Assembly: GCA_948567375.1 (NCBI GenBank) | Contig: OX419755.1 | Coordinates: 55,942,291-56,006,290 of the forward strand | Direction: 5' to 3' | DNA from: Lunularia cruciata | Lineage: Eukaryota; Streptophyta; Marchantiopsida; Lunulariales; Lunulariaceae | Length of the DNA stretch: 64,000 nucleotides | Part shown: in pieces, positions 10,131-20,090 of the stretch | How positions within the stretch are numbered: position 1 is the first letter of the stretch | How the letters are laid out: each line of letters opens with the position of its first letter | The notes under the pieces: model-generated | Databases searched by the model: none | What the model saw: only the letters and a program-made list of their open reading frames with translations | What the model was told of the DNA's origin: nothing | Position numbers and translations under genes: made by a program

Positions 10131-11846
10131 TCACCGCCAAATCGGAACTGCACCTTCAACCAGATCAATCCGGTGTTCTCCAAATTCTCGTGGAATACCC
10201 GGCATTTGATCAATCGACCAGGCAAATACATCTTGGAATTCTATAAACAGGGCAGTGTATCCTGCCAACTCCTCCAAAGTAACTGTCTTTGAAAATTTTA
10301 AAATTTTCCCTTCAGTTAATAAAACATCTTGACAGTCATCGGGGTTGATGACTCCTTCAACGTGGCTTACTTGGCTTAACTCGAGGCGAGCGGCCATCAA
10401 ACCCCCTTCCTCCAAGTCAGGTTCACCCGAGGCGAGGTCATATGGATCTTCGTCTTCAACATCTACCTCGTAGCATTCCAAGTAATTAACTTGGAGTTCG
10501 TCTTTGCATTCGTCTGAGGACGAAGACGATGAGTCTTTGGATTTGTCCTCCTCTTCCGATGAACTTGTTTCCCTCAGATGTGGAACCTTCGTCCAACTCA
10601 CAGTCACCAGCTTCTGATCTTCGGATGAAATGTCCTTGAATCTTAACTTCTGTTGATGCCAATCCACCACAACTTGGGCATTGTACAACCAAGGTCTACC
10701 GATCAACAGAGGGTAACCAGTTTTTGTCACTGGTCGCAATACAATGTAATTCAACTTGAAGGGTACCCCTCCAATGATCGTGGTAATGTTTGACAGCATG
10801 CCCAATGGCCGTCTCCTGGTTTGGTCTGCAAACTTCAACACTCGGGGTGTTGGTTCAAACGTGTGGTACCCGAGTTGATTTGCAGTATCTTTGGTCATGA
10901 CATTCACACCGGACCCAGAGTCAATGGGTATCGATGTGATCATGCACCCTGCAATCTCCACATCTACCTCGGGAGATCCCAAATCTTCTTGTTCAATATG
11001 ATAAATAGCAGGCAGGTCCTTCTTTGACATCAACCTCACCTTCTTGAGTGCCAAATTCAGCTGTCTCTTGTACAGCTTGTTATCTTCCCACAATTGCTTG
11101 AATGTTACGTTGGCATTTGTGGTTGCCAAATCTGCTACAATATCATATTGGGGAACTCCTCCCAATTTGACCGTCTTTGCCTTTGGCTTTGGGTCCAAAG
11201 TCTCTCCATATTCCCTCTTGACTTTGGGACGCTTCAAAATGGTGACGGGCTTGCTGATGGCCTTAACCCAAGGTTCCTCGGGTTGGCCCACCTTGGCTTG
11301 GATCAGACCCTTTACTTCGGATCGGATGTCTGCCGGAAAAACTGGAGACTTCGTCTTTGTCTCCTCTTCCAAACTCAGTTCCCGAGTCCTGAGTAGTGCC
11401 TCCTTTAGTTCTTTCTGCAAGGCTTTAGCTTTAGCTTTTGCGAGGATCTTTTCCTCCTTAGCAGAAAGAATTGCTTTTGGGCACAGTCTCTTTGCCTTTC
11501 TCGAAGAGGACAAGGTCATACTCAGTTCTTTGGGATCACGCTTCTTCTTACTGGAGCGTGTCTCAACCTTCAAAATTTCAAGGTCTGGCCATTCTCCTTC
11601 TGAGGCCGGACTTCCTTCTTGAGGTCTTTCTTCCTCAAGGGTAATGCAATTTACATTTGTATCCCCCTTTGGCTGAAGTGTTGCACGCTCAGTGGGGGTC
11701 TGTACATACTTTACAGGCGGCTTTGGGTTTGGTGGGTGAGGATATTGGTTGCCCGTATACCCCGATCCTTTACAATTTCCGCACAAGGAAACGTACCCAA
11801 TTTTCCTTCTTGGCTCGGGACAATTTGGAGACCAATGTCCCATCAA
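10131..11846 (-). pseudogene. F1 Gag C-terminus and aspartic protease
   Basis: This 571-codon open stretch starts inside a CCHC knuckle (YNCGLMGHWSPNC, whose first Cys lies just upstream) and a second Cys/His cluster (CGNCKGSGYTGNQYPH). A long Lys/Glu-rich linker follows. The retropepsin-like active site is IPIDSGSGVNVMT near 10900, followed by 'LLIGRPWLYNAQVVVDW'. The stretch ends at 10131 with a TGA where related elements have Arg, and RT continues in the same phase. Gag, protease and Pol were thus probably one continuous frame. Confidence 0.9.
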
Positions 11847-13573
11847 GCCACAATTATAACAGGCTCAAGGTGCAACATTCTGAGGCGGATTTTGGTTGCT
11901 CATCGGTGGTCTTCGTGGAGGAGTATTGGGGTTATACTCCTTGGGTCCATACCTCGGACCTTGATACAATGTGCTTGCTTGAGGCTATACTTCCTACGTT
12001 TGGTACACAGTCTCCTCGTCCTCGTCTTGGTTCTATCCCGAAACCCAATCAATTTACTGCACCGAGAATGCATTACGAGTATTGCATTCTGTGTTGGTGT
12101 GGCCGGATTTGCCACATGCGGTGCACCACACATTAGATCGTCCAAAAAATGGGGCCTTCCTTTGGTCTTTGGCCCCAATCATCTAGATCTTGAAATCCGA
12201 AAACTCCTTGATGAGGGCATCCAGCTTGGTATCCGCCTTATGTACACTCTTTGCTGGAGGAGTCACTGGTTTCTTGCCTCCACGTCTTCTGACTCGTCTT
12301 GGCTTTGATTCTTCTTCGGATTCCAAAGAAGAGCTCAAAGACGTAGAGGATTTGTCCGAAGAAGGGGAGGTGTTGCGTGAAGCTCTCCTTCTGGGCTTCT
12401 TGCCTTTCTTCTCCCGATTTCTCCGGTGACCGGCAGAGTGAGAGTGGGCTGCTTCATAACGAGCGACATGTTTGAGTACTTTGTCCATGGAAGTTACATT
12501 CCTCTCCCTTGCAAAGATTTGTATCTCTGGTGAAAGGCCCTCGAGGAACCAGGTAATGGCTTGGACATCGGAGTAACCCACCACCCCCGATTGCTTGGGA
12601 ACTCGGTTCAATAGTGCCATGAACCGCTCAGAGTAGTCTCTCAACTTCTCCTTCTTGCCTCGGTCCAAATCATTGAGTGCCGCGAAGACACTTGTATCGT
12701 AGTCAACCTCTCGGAATCATTCCAGGAAGTTGTTTCTCAAGTCTGCCCAGTCCGCGGGTACGAACCCCTTTTGGGTCACATGGGTGTACAGCTCCAAGCT
12801 TTCTTTTGGAGCAAACTTGGGAAAATTCTCAATCAATCCGCCGAGTCATGCTCCTTGTTAGCAAATGAGATGACTTTGAATTCTTCGATGAATTCATCGG
12901 GGTCTTCGTCTTGTTCTGTCCCCTTGTACTTCTGATAGGCGTGTCGGGTGACAGGCAACAAAGTCATCGTTTGATGCACTGGGATCGGCTGAGGTAGTGT
13001 TGAACTTGACGGAACTGGAGAATTGGCTGGTATTGACTCTGTGTTGTCAGCCCAGGGATTCCAATTCGTCAAATTCAAGGTGGGGTCTTCTTTGACAATT
13101 TCTTCTATGAGGGTGTCGACTTCAACCCGGGTGGAAGATTCAGGATCAACACCTTCGATTGGTTCTTCAAAATTCCTTTGGGACAACCAAGGAATCGTTC
13201 GCAGAAGATGTTGACACTCGTCTTCAGTAAGTGTTCGTGTTGTCTTTTCTCGAACAAAGTTCTTCAAGGAAACAACTTACTTTACAGCTCTAGGAGAAGT
13301 TGGTGTATTGGACCGCAATGCATATGTTTGCCCACTCAATTCTTTCTTCTTCTTGGAAGAAGAGGGAGATGTGAAGTAGCCTTGCCAACCGCCTTTGCGT
13401 TTCTTGTGATCGAGTTCTCGCAGGGCTTCTTGCACTTTGTGAAGGAGTTGAAAATCCAACGCCTCTCGTTCAGTTTTGTCAACAAGGGATGGGACGTTCA
13501 AACGTTTGTCTTCTTCACGTTGAAGTGCTTGTCTTCGAGCTCTCTCTTCCCGTTGTTCTCTCGATGCAGACAT
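11847..13573 (-). pseudogene. F1 Gag (frameshifted)
   Basis: The N-terminus at 13573 is rich in Arg, Glu and Lys. The capsid-like part is recognisable around 12850-12480, with 'WLRIFP'-type sequence, then 'ESLELYTHVTQKGFVPADWA' and 'KLRDYSERFMALLNRVPKQ'. A first zinc knuckle, CTACGKSGHTNTEC, lies near 12130. A stop near 13274, a one-base frameshift near 12850 and a stop near 12180 break it. Family knowledge: Gag forms the virus-like particle and its CCHC knuckles bind the RNA. Clear homology, dead copy. Confidence 0.85.
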
Positions 13574-13635
13574 TCATATTGCGTTGATACCCAGTTTCAA
13601 ATTTGGCTTCGTATTCTTCCACTTCCGAGATTTGT

Positions 13636-13654
13636 ATCCCCGGCAGCGGCGCCA
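13636..13654 (-). other. Primer binding site, tRNA-Asp type
   Basis: The minus strand reads TGGCGCCGCTGCCGGGGAT, seven bases inside the right LTR. It is complementary to the 3' end of plant tRNA-Asp(GUC) (TGGCGCCGTTGCCGGGGAT, from memory) with one mismatch. This fixes the transcriptional direction (minus) and identifies the right LTR as the 5' LTR. Confidence 0.88.
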
Positions 13655-14318
13655 AAAATCATGTGACAACCCGGCAAATATCACTTTTGCGGTAATCGGG
13701 TAAGTAAAGTTTGTTCCCGCAAAGATACGAGTCAGAATTGGTCAAATACGAAGCAAAGTAACAATTTCAATTCTTCTTTAGTCTCTCAGGTAGAAACCAC
13801 ACCTAGAAGAGAGTAACAAGCACTAACTCGTAGTCTTGTCACAATTAACACTTCTTAATCACAACTCCATCAAATCTTTCCAAACAATCTTGATTGTGAT
13901 GATTCAAGCTCTCCCGAAAACGGCACTTCACTACAAAACGACTTTGCCTCAGAATTGTGTTCCACCCCTCCACTGAAGGCACAACTTCCTCAATCAAAAT
14001 TGCTTCACATCAACTTTGCATTGCACTCACAAATGCAAAATACTACCAACACTACAATTCCTCTCAGATCTGTCAAGTCATTGCTTCGATTGTACTTCAC
14101 TCAGGATCAAACACATAGAATGAAGATCAAGGCTGTGGAATCCAACATCCAACAAACACTTTGACTTGCACTTTGAATTTCTCCAAACACTCACAAACAT
14201 AAACACGAAGTTGATACTTGGAATCAAGCTCAAGCGACGAGCACTGTTTCACAGCACTTCGCTTTATCTATTCTCAGAAATTATGAGCACTGAACAACAT
14301 CTGATTGCGAATGCCACT

Positions 14319-14326
14319 CTTAAATA
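14319..14326 (-). promoter_or_regulatory. TATA-like box P2, right (5') LTR
   Basis: TATTTAAG on the minus strand, about 0.66 kb before the inner LTR end. In the 5' LTR this is the best candidate promoter for the full-length genomic RNA; R would begin about 30 nt further on. Confidence 0.6.
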
Positions 14327-14442
14327 GTAAATCAATCGACATTTCTAAAAACTATACCGTTCTACAACAACTGTTCTAACCTGCAGATCCAAAATGACAA
14401 TGCACCTCTTCATATCTGCCTCTCCAAATCTCAAATTGGTTA

Positions 14443-17016
14443 CTAATCCAATCCGATGTCTACTTCTTCTTCGGCTTTCAAACCCGAACCCGAAGTAATT
14501 TTACTTCCTATCACTTTTTCCTCGGGTTTTGTATCTTCTACTTCTTCTACCAAATCCAGCAATTCTCTTTCCTGATCTGAAATTCCACTAGTGGGTAATC
14601 TATCTAACTCCTTATCTCCCGACCCACTCTTCTCTAATGTCTCCATTGGTAATTCCGAAGACATTTGGACTCCTATGTTATCTACTTCGGGTTTTGCTTC
14701 AACATCTTTCCGAAGTTTTTCTAGCTCTATTTTCACTAAGTCTAATCTAATTGAAATGTTATCTTCTACCTATAATATCTTCCTATCTACAAGAGTTCTC
14801 AATTTGATCAACAAGGCATTCATCTCGGTGTCTTTTGCCTGTCTTCGCCTCATCTCCTGCACCAACAACTTCAACTCGTGCAGTCTCGTTTCTTCAATCC
14901 AAACGCTGGCTTCTGTACTCAACATGGCATTCATCTAGAGGACAATTTCCTTTATCGGCTCCAATCTTGTCTTTCTTTCTTGTTCCCGATCTGCAAGCCA
15001 GTCCTCTCTATACATCGCCAATTCTTCGTTGAATTTGGCTTTCACCGTCTCCTTCTCCTTCTCCTTTTGAACTACCTTCTCCTCCTGAGTACGAAGTAAT
15101 TCTCGTAATTGGTCTTCTTCTCTGTATCGCGCCGCCAACTCTCGTTGCCAGAGTTGCTTCTTCTCTTCCATACTCTCCATCACTCTATCGAGCTCTTGAT
15201 CCTTTGCTACTACTCTCGCCATAGCATAGATTACTTCTACTCTCAAATCAACAAATTGCTGCTTCAAGATCTCGTACTCAGCTACTTGTCTCTCCCTTGC
15301 TATGTCACTTTTCTTCACAAGCTCCTCTCGATAGCTCACTTCTCTCTTCAGGTCTTCAATTACCTGACTTCTCTCTACTCCCTCTGCTCGCAGTACTTCC
15401 CTTTCCTCCTCACCTCGGGTTACACTCCTCTGCAACTCCGAGTTCTCTTCTTCTAATCTTGCCAATACCTGCAATATAGTCTTTACCTCTGGACAAGTCG
15501 ACTGCATCTCCTTCTTCTTGTGCTCCAACTTCACCAACAATGGGCACACAATCTCTCACAGGTACTCCACTCCATCATTGGCAACTACTTCCTCCCACAG
15601 AGTGGTCTCTCTTCTCACCTTGTGTTCTCCCGATACTCGCCTTCTTCTCTGCAGTCTTCGTATCGGAATCGACGCCTCACTTCCCAAGCTTTCTCCAACC
15701 TCTTCTTTCACTTTACTTGGCCCCGCATCACACTTCGCCTTACGTCTCGAGCGAACTCCTTGCTGTACTGCGATCTTCCTTTCCTCGGGCACAATTACTT
15801 TGTCCTCCAATTGTGTGTTGTCTTCGGCTTCCAACTCAGCTTGCACTTCTTCTTTGTATTCTTCAGCCGCTGGTGCCAATGTCATCTCTCCACCTTCATC
15901 ACTATTGCTACTCGTACCTCCACTCTGCAACATAAGCTTAGGCTCCTCCTCGTGTTCCGAGTCTTCAGTTTTGAGCTCTGCATCTCCTTCTGAGTCTTCA
16001 TCCTCCGACTCAATCACCACCATACTTTGCCTCGGGTTACTTCTCTACATCTTCCAAGGTTTCTTGCTTTCTTTGGCTTCACCTTGCCGACCTCTCTTCT
16101 TTGTCGGGGTACTCACTGCCACCTCCACATTCTTCCCTATCTTTGCGTAGTAGTCGTCGGTGCTCCTGATTTGCAAGATGTATTGCTGCTCCTCAATGTC
16201 GACCTCCTTTCGCACATCAGGATGGAAATGCGACACCATTCGAGTCCGCTCCGCCGAGTTTAGCAAGTTGAGCCCAAGGTAGAAGTGTGTTGCAAATGGC
16301 ATAATGTAGAGTGGAGGCGACTTATCCCGCAAATTCCACACCATTTGCCTCATTGTCCCGTGAAAACACCTTGCCGAATTGATTGTTTCTCTTGCAAAAA
16401 ACTTATGGAAGAACACCACTTGGTGTTTCATCACATAAGTGGTTCTCTCTGGCTTCAGGATAGCCATCAGAGCACTCACAATCCCTCTCTTTGCAGGGTC
16501 TTTGTAGCTCTCAACCTTGTACCCATTCTTCGTCCGTTTTGATGAGAAGGCATCTCTCACCTCTTGAGTCTCTTGGGCTATCTCTCCCTTCCCCAAGAAC
16601 GTGGCTCCCTGCTCTGAGCTTGGTTCCTTCCCAAGTACAAGTCTCCAATCCGACTTTGTCCAACGAGCCGGATTTCCTCTCTTCCATTCTTCCTCGGGTC
16701 CATCGAGACACTTACTCTCGATGATTTCTATCATGAGTCCTAGAAAACTTACGTTCTAGTTCTATGCCAGAAAAGTGATCCAAAGTCGGCTCAAGACTTT
16801 GATCCTCGCTATCACATCTAACCTCCAAATTGCATGATTTCTCACTGCAAATTTGGAGTTCTTCTTCCATCCTCCCATCTCTTCTACCTTCTCACTTTCT
16901 CTCGATTTCACTCTCACGACGTTGCCCTTGCGCACTAACACGATCCCAACTCTATTTCCCTTTCCCTGATCACCTGCAAGACGACTTCTCAGCGGTGAAG
17001 GAAAATTACTGGACAT
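14443..17016 (-). pseudogene. U3-encoded 858-codon coiled-coil ORF, right LTR
   Basis: Same 2,574-nt frame as in the left LTR, starting with MSSNFPSPLRSRLAGDQGKG and ending with an acidic tail (EEEVDIGLD). The segment 15549-14935 is open for 204 codons and covers most of the coiled coil. Three stops are shared with the left LTR: near 16045 (TAG), 15556 (TGA) and 14935 (TAG). The two LTRs are copied from one template at insertion, so these stops were already in the parent. A further stop pair near 16755 is not in the left LTR. All breaks are substitutions; the frame itself is intact. Confidence 0.8.
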
Positions 17017-17035
17017 TTTGTCGTTGCAGTTTCAA

Positions 17036-17043
17036 TTTTTATA
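17036..17043 (-). promoter_or_regulatory. TATA box P1, right LTR
   Basis: TATAAAAA on the minus strand, 27 nt upstream of the ATG at 17016, the same spacing as in the left LTR. Confidence 0.6.
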
Positions 17044-17426
17044 GAGTTGCGCTTCTTTGTCTTTTGTCGCTTTGAGTTTCTACCGAGAAATCACACCTCC
17101 AGCATGCACCTGTCACTGTCAATCAACCTTCATGCGTATGGGCTGCCTGTTTTAAAACAACCCCTTCTTGATTTTCTCGCCCTGACGAAAGGTTGTTAGA
17201 CTGTCTTTGCCTCGGGTTGAGCTCCTCCCAATACGAAGACAATTTACTTTGGGTTGTATGCTGACAGGGCATTTCCGAGTACTTCGCCTTATGACCCAAA
17301 GTCACTTTACTTCGGGTTTCATCCCGAAGACTCTTTTCTTTGCCTTCTTCGGCCATACAGGTGCAATTTGACTTCTCTATACACTTCTTCTCCTTTATTT
17401 TGAGAAAAAAAAATGTGGGCACCACA

Positions 17427-17431
17427 CTACT
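17427..17431. repeat. Target duplication CTACT (right) of full-length F1
   Basis: Identical to 3707-3711; follows the LTR terminus CCACA at 17426. Confidence 0.95.
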
Positions 17432-17604
17432 CTCGCCATAGCATGAATAATTTCTAATTGTGAATCAGCAAACTGCTATTTTAAGATTTCATACTCTGCT
17501 ATCTGTCTTTTCTTTGTTATGACATTTTGCTCTATTACTCGCTCTCTACTTCCCACTTCTTTCTTTAAGTTTGCAATCACTTGATTTTGTACTACTGCAT
17601 CTAC

Positions 17605-17990
17605 TCATAGTACTTCCCTCTCATCCTTACCTCGGATTATACTCTTCTTCAACTCCGAGTTCTCTTCCTCTAATTTTTCTAACACTTGCAACACAGTCTT
17701 CACCTCTGAAAAATTTGATTGTAGGTCCTTCTTTTTCTGCTCCAACTTTGTTAGCAACAAGCATACAACCTCTCGCAGATACTCTACTCCTTCATTCGGA
17801 TTTACCTCAACTTGTGGACTTTCCTTCTTCTTTGTTTCTTCTTCACTTGACACTCTTCTTCTAAGCCGCAATGCCTTATTGGGATGGATAATTCACTCCC
17901 CAAACTTCCACTCTCCCCTTCTCTTCTCTTACTCAGTCCCGCTTCATACTTTGCCTTCCTTCTAGAATGGTCTCCTCTTTGAATGGTCAC
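17605..17990 (-). pseudogene. U3-encoded ORF remnant (F1 copy a, middle part)
   Basis: Minus-strand fragments match the start of the coiled coil ('LEQKKKDLQSNFSEVKTVLQ', 'EKLEEENSELKKSI') and the region just before it. They are in more than one frame and interrupted. They belong to the same reading frame family as 4505-7078 and continue the piece at 2958-3711. Confidence 0.65.
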
Positions 17991-18132
17991 CCTCTTCTCC
18001 TCCTACTCTAGAACTTTGTCTTTGGGTCTCGGGTTACATTCTTTTTCCATTTCCCGCTTTCCTTCTTCCTCCTCAGGTACCAATTGCATCTCCACTCCAT
18101 CTTCACTCTCGTTGCTTGCATCACTACTCTGC

Positions 18133-18476
18133 AACGTGAGTTCACAAGATGGTGTTGCACTTCCACCCCAATTTGAGAAGAGATGTTGATATGGAGGAGC
18201 AGCAATACATCTTGCAGATAAGGAGCAGTGACGAGTACTACGTGCAGACAGGGAAAAGCATGCAGTTGAAGGTGAACATTCCAAAGTCAAAGAAGAGGAG
18301 TCGATGGGAAGAAGAAGAAGAAGTAGCAGTGACAAGACCTCAAAAGACCAGGAAGGTAAACCAAAGGAAAGGCTTGGTGGTAATCGCATCATCGGGTGAA
18401 GAACCGGAAGGGGAAGCCAAGTACAAGTCAGAAGACTCAGAGAAGGAGGAAGAACGTAAACTCATGTTGCACAATC
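18133..18476 (+). pseudogene. Inverted block of the F1 LTR ORF
   Basis: On the plus strand this reads as the linker part of the F1 LTR protein: 'MVLHFHPNLRRDVDMEEQQY', 'ILQIRSSDEYYVQTGKS', a basic KKRSR cluster and an acidic stretch ending KLMLHN. It is open from 18149 to 18493. Everything around it is in minus orientation. The two edges carry related inverted sequence (gcaacgtgagtt at 18131 and the reverse complement of gcaacatgagtt near 18460), so it is either a local inversion at short inverted repeats or a join between two oppositely oriented copies. Confidence 0.75.
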
Positions 18477-18485
18477 GGTACCACA

Positions 18486-19095
18486 ACCCTTAGTTTATAT
18501 ACTTGTGAAATAGTTCCATACCAAAGTTACAAATTACTAGAATAACTCAAGTTACTAGGCTAAAAGTCATGTAAAGTCAAAAGTGCCAAGTAAATGCCTC
18601 TTCATCCCTAGTTTATACACTTATGAAATAGTTACACACCAAAGTTACTAATTACTGGAGTAACTCAAGTTATTAGGCTAAAAGTCATATAAAGACAAAA
18701 TTCCAAGTATATCTAAACTCATGGGAATATCCTCTAAGAATGTGGTCTTATTGTGATTCAACAACTAAGTAAAGAATTATTTTACATAGGCTATCCTTAG
18801 ATTATAAAAAATCCGTACCAAAAAGGCTTCTGAGTCCAAGAGTTCTCAACTCTTTCCTCAAAGCCAAACACTTAAGAATAGTACAAAGTCAATATACTAG
18901 AATCCAGAATAGTGATGCTCACTCTTTCTACTTCTTCTAATATAGATTCACCTCTATCTTAACTATGATTAACTCTAGTTAATCATAGCTAATGTAAAAG
19001 CTTGGTTAAATTCCATATAAATAATATGTTTTAACTACTTGCAATACCAAACTCAATATTCCCATAGAGTATACATGCACCAATGAGTATAAGAA
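18486..19095 (-). mobile_element. F2 LTR fragment, right part
   Basis: Continues 1997-2156. It matches the F2 LTR from 'gtttatatacttgtgaaatag' to the terminal region with 'acatgcaccaatg', but the terminal GGGTGTTACA is decayed. A 118-bp internal tandem duplication (units starting at 18491 and 18609) is specific to this copy. The orientation is minus by comparison with 57091-57780. Confidence 0.75.
18491..18726. repeat. 118-bp tandem duplication inside the F2 LTR
   Basis: Two imperfect units, each starting TAGTTTATA(T/C)AC and running through 'aactcaagtta(c/t)taggctaaaag'. Other F2 LTRs in the window have only one unit at this place. Confidence 0.8.
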
Positions 19096-19120
19096 AGACC
19101 AAGGCCATATAACACTTTTG

Positions 19121-20090
19121 GTGTTTATCAATATGCTTTTCAAGTAGATTCACTTAGCATCTACTTCGAATATAGTGGATGTCCCAACATTGGCTCTAAT
19201 TTACTTCAATATTGTATTCAAACACTATGGGGTGCCATGAGTCCTCATCTTTAATGGTGATATTTGATTCAGTAGTAAATTTTACCAAGCATTTTTCAAG
19301 ATATTAAGTACCAAGTTTGCAATACCTATAGTCTATCACCCACAAGTTAATGAGAAAATTTCACCTTAAAAGATATACGACATACTTTTGAAACATTCAT
19401 CATACCAATTAGGATGGTTGTCTTGCATTTGCAAAATTTTCCTATATAATTCCAAATATATAAGTATAATATTATTTCCTTTCTTTATTAATTATGGGCA
19501 AGTTCCATTCATTCTAGATTCTCTCTTACTCCATCACCATCTCATGTTCCTTATACTTCAACCCTTTGTCCATGTTATCTACATCTCTACACCAAAAAAA
19601 TCTCTTCTTCTTGTTGCTCAAAATAAGAAATATGTCAATAAAAATTTTGCAATATCACCTTTCAAGTAGGTGATAAGGTCTTACTTTCCTTTAATAACAT
19701 TCCTTTCACTCTTGACACCCAAGTTCATAAACTTGCTCTAAATTGGATAGTTCCATTTAATATCACTCATGTTATTTTCTTATTACCTACATACTTGTCA
19801 TATGAAGATTCATCTTGAAGTTAAAAATTTCTTACTTGTATACAACCTACTCTTCTTCCAATCTCTATTAATGACTTTGAAGAATACAAAGTCAATCATA
19901 TTCTTGCATGAAGATATAAGATAATATCTAACATGGAAATTAATTGTAAATCAAGTATAAGATACTTTAGAAAGATATCTCCTTCACAATGCCACATGCA
20001 AGTCTATTTCTCATCTCCAAAATGCTCAAGCGGGAATACAAGAGTTCAAAGATTCTATGGTGGCAAGGATATCACCAACTAGTGGTGGAT
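19121..20090 (+). pseudogene. Chromovirus integrase and chromodomain relic
   Basis: Frame 19121 onward reads VFINMLFK (for VDRLSK), 'VDVPTLALIYFNIVFKHYGV', then IFNGDI (for SDRD), 'FSSKFYQAFF', 'STKFAIPIVYHPQVNEKIS', with stops between. 'YNSKYISI' and 'PFFINYGQVPF' follow around 19440-19520, matching the 'YN.S.H.ST..SPF..NYG..P' block of gypsy integrases. After 19680 a GPY/F-like stretch is visible, and near 19900-20060 frames resemble a chromodomain ('ISHLQNAQAGIQEFKDSM'). Catalytic aspartates are lost. This is a different lineage from F1 and F2, which lack a chromodomain. No LTR for it was identified. Confidence 0.7.

Larger units (their letters stand above)
3712..17426 (-). mobile_element. 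Full-length F1 Ty3/gypsy element (13.7 kb)
   Basis: The element has two direct LTRs (3712-7491, 3,780 bp; 13662-17426, 3,765 bp) bounded by TG...CA, a purine tract beside the left LTR, a primer binding site beside the right LTR and a 5-bp target duplication CTACT. The internal region is 6,170 bp. Domain order on the minus strand is Gag with CCHC knuckles, aspartic protease, reverse transcriptase, RNase H, integrase, which is the Ty3/gypsy order. The RT motif MPFGLCNAPATFQR and the tRNA-Asp-type primer site resemble the Athila side of plant gypsy elements (inference). No chromodomain and no env-like frame is seen in the internal region. The LTRs are unusually long because each carries an 858-codon frame. 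Gag-Pol holds about ten in-frame stops and at least one frameshift, so the copy is dead. Confidence 0.95.
13662..17426 (-). repeat. F1 right LTR (5' LTR of the element)
   Basis: Starts TGTGACAACCC at 13662 and ends GGGCACCACA at 17426. Same organisation as the left LTR: TATA at 17036-17043, long frame 17016 to 14443, second TATA-like box at 14319-14326. It is 15 bp shorter than the left LTR. As the 5' LTR it would drive genomic RNA from the downstream box. Confidence 0.95.
17432..18485 (-). mobile_element. F1 copy a, old LTR, right part (rearranged)
   Basis: Continues the LTR interrupted at 3711: the sequence after CTACT reads TCTCGCCATAGCATGAATAA, matching the equivalent point in intact LTRs. 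Minus-orientation homology runs to about 18132, where a 340-bp block in the opposite orientation follows. The LTR then ends with GGTACCACA at 18485, next to the target duplicate ACCCT. About 1.2 kb of the N-terminal coding and upstream part is missing. Total preserved length is about 2.6 kb against 3.77 kb for intact copies. Confidence 0.8.

Noticed and set aside
11900..12178. 92-codon minus-strand frame in the F1 gag region
   Set aside because: The zinc knuckle CTACGKSGHTNTEC and the later YNCGLMGHW knuckle lie in other phases that connect to Gag; this frame is a shadow.
7492..13661. An env-like gene in the F1 internal region, as in some Athila elements
   Set aside because: Integrase ends beside the polypurine tract at about 7500, leaving no room for a further gene.
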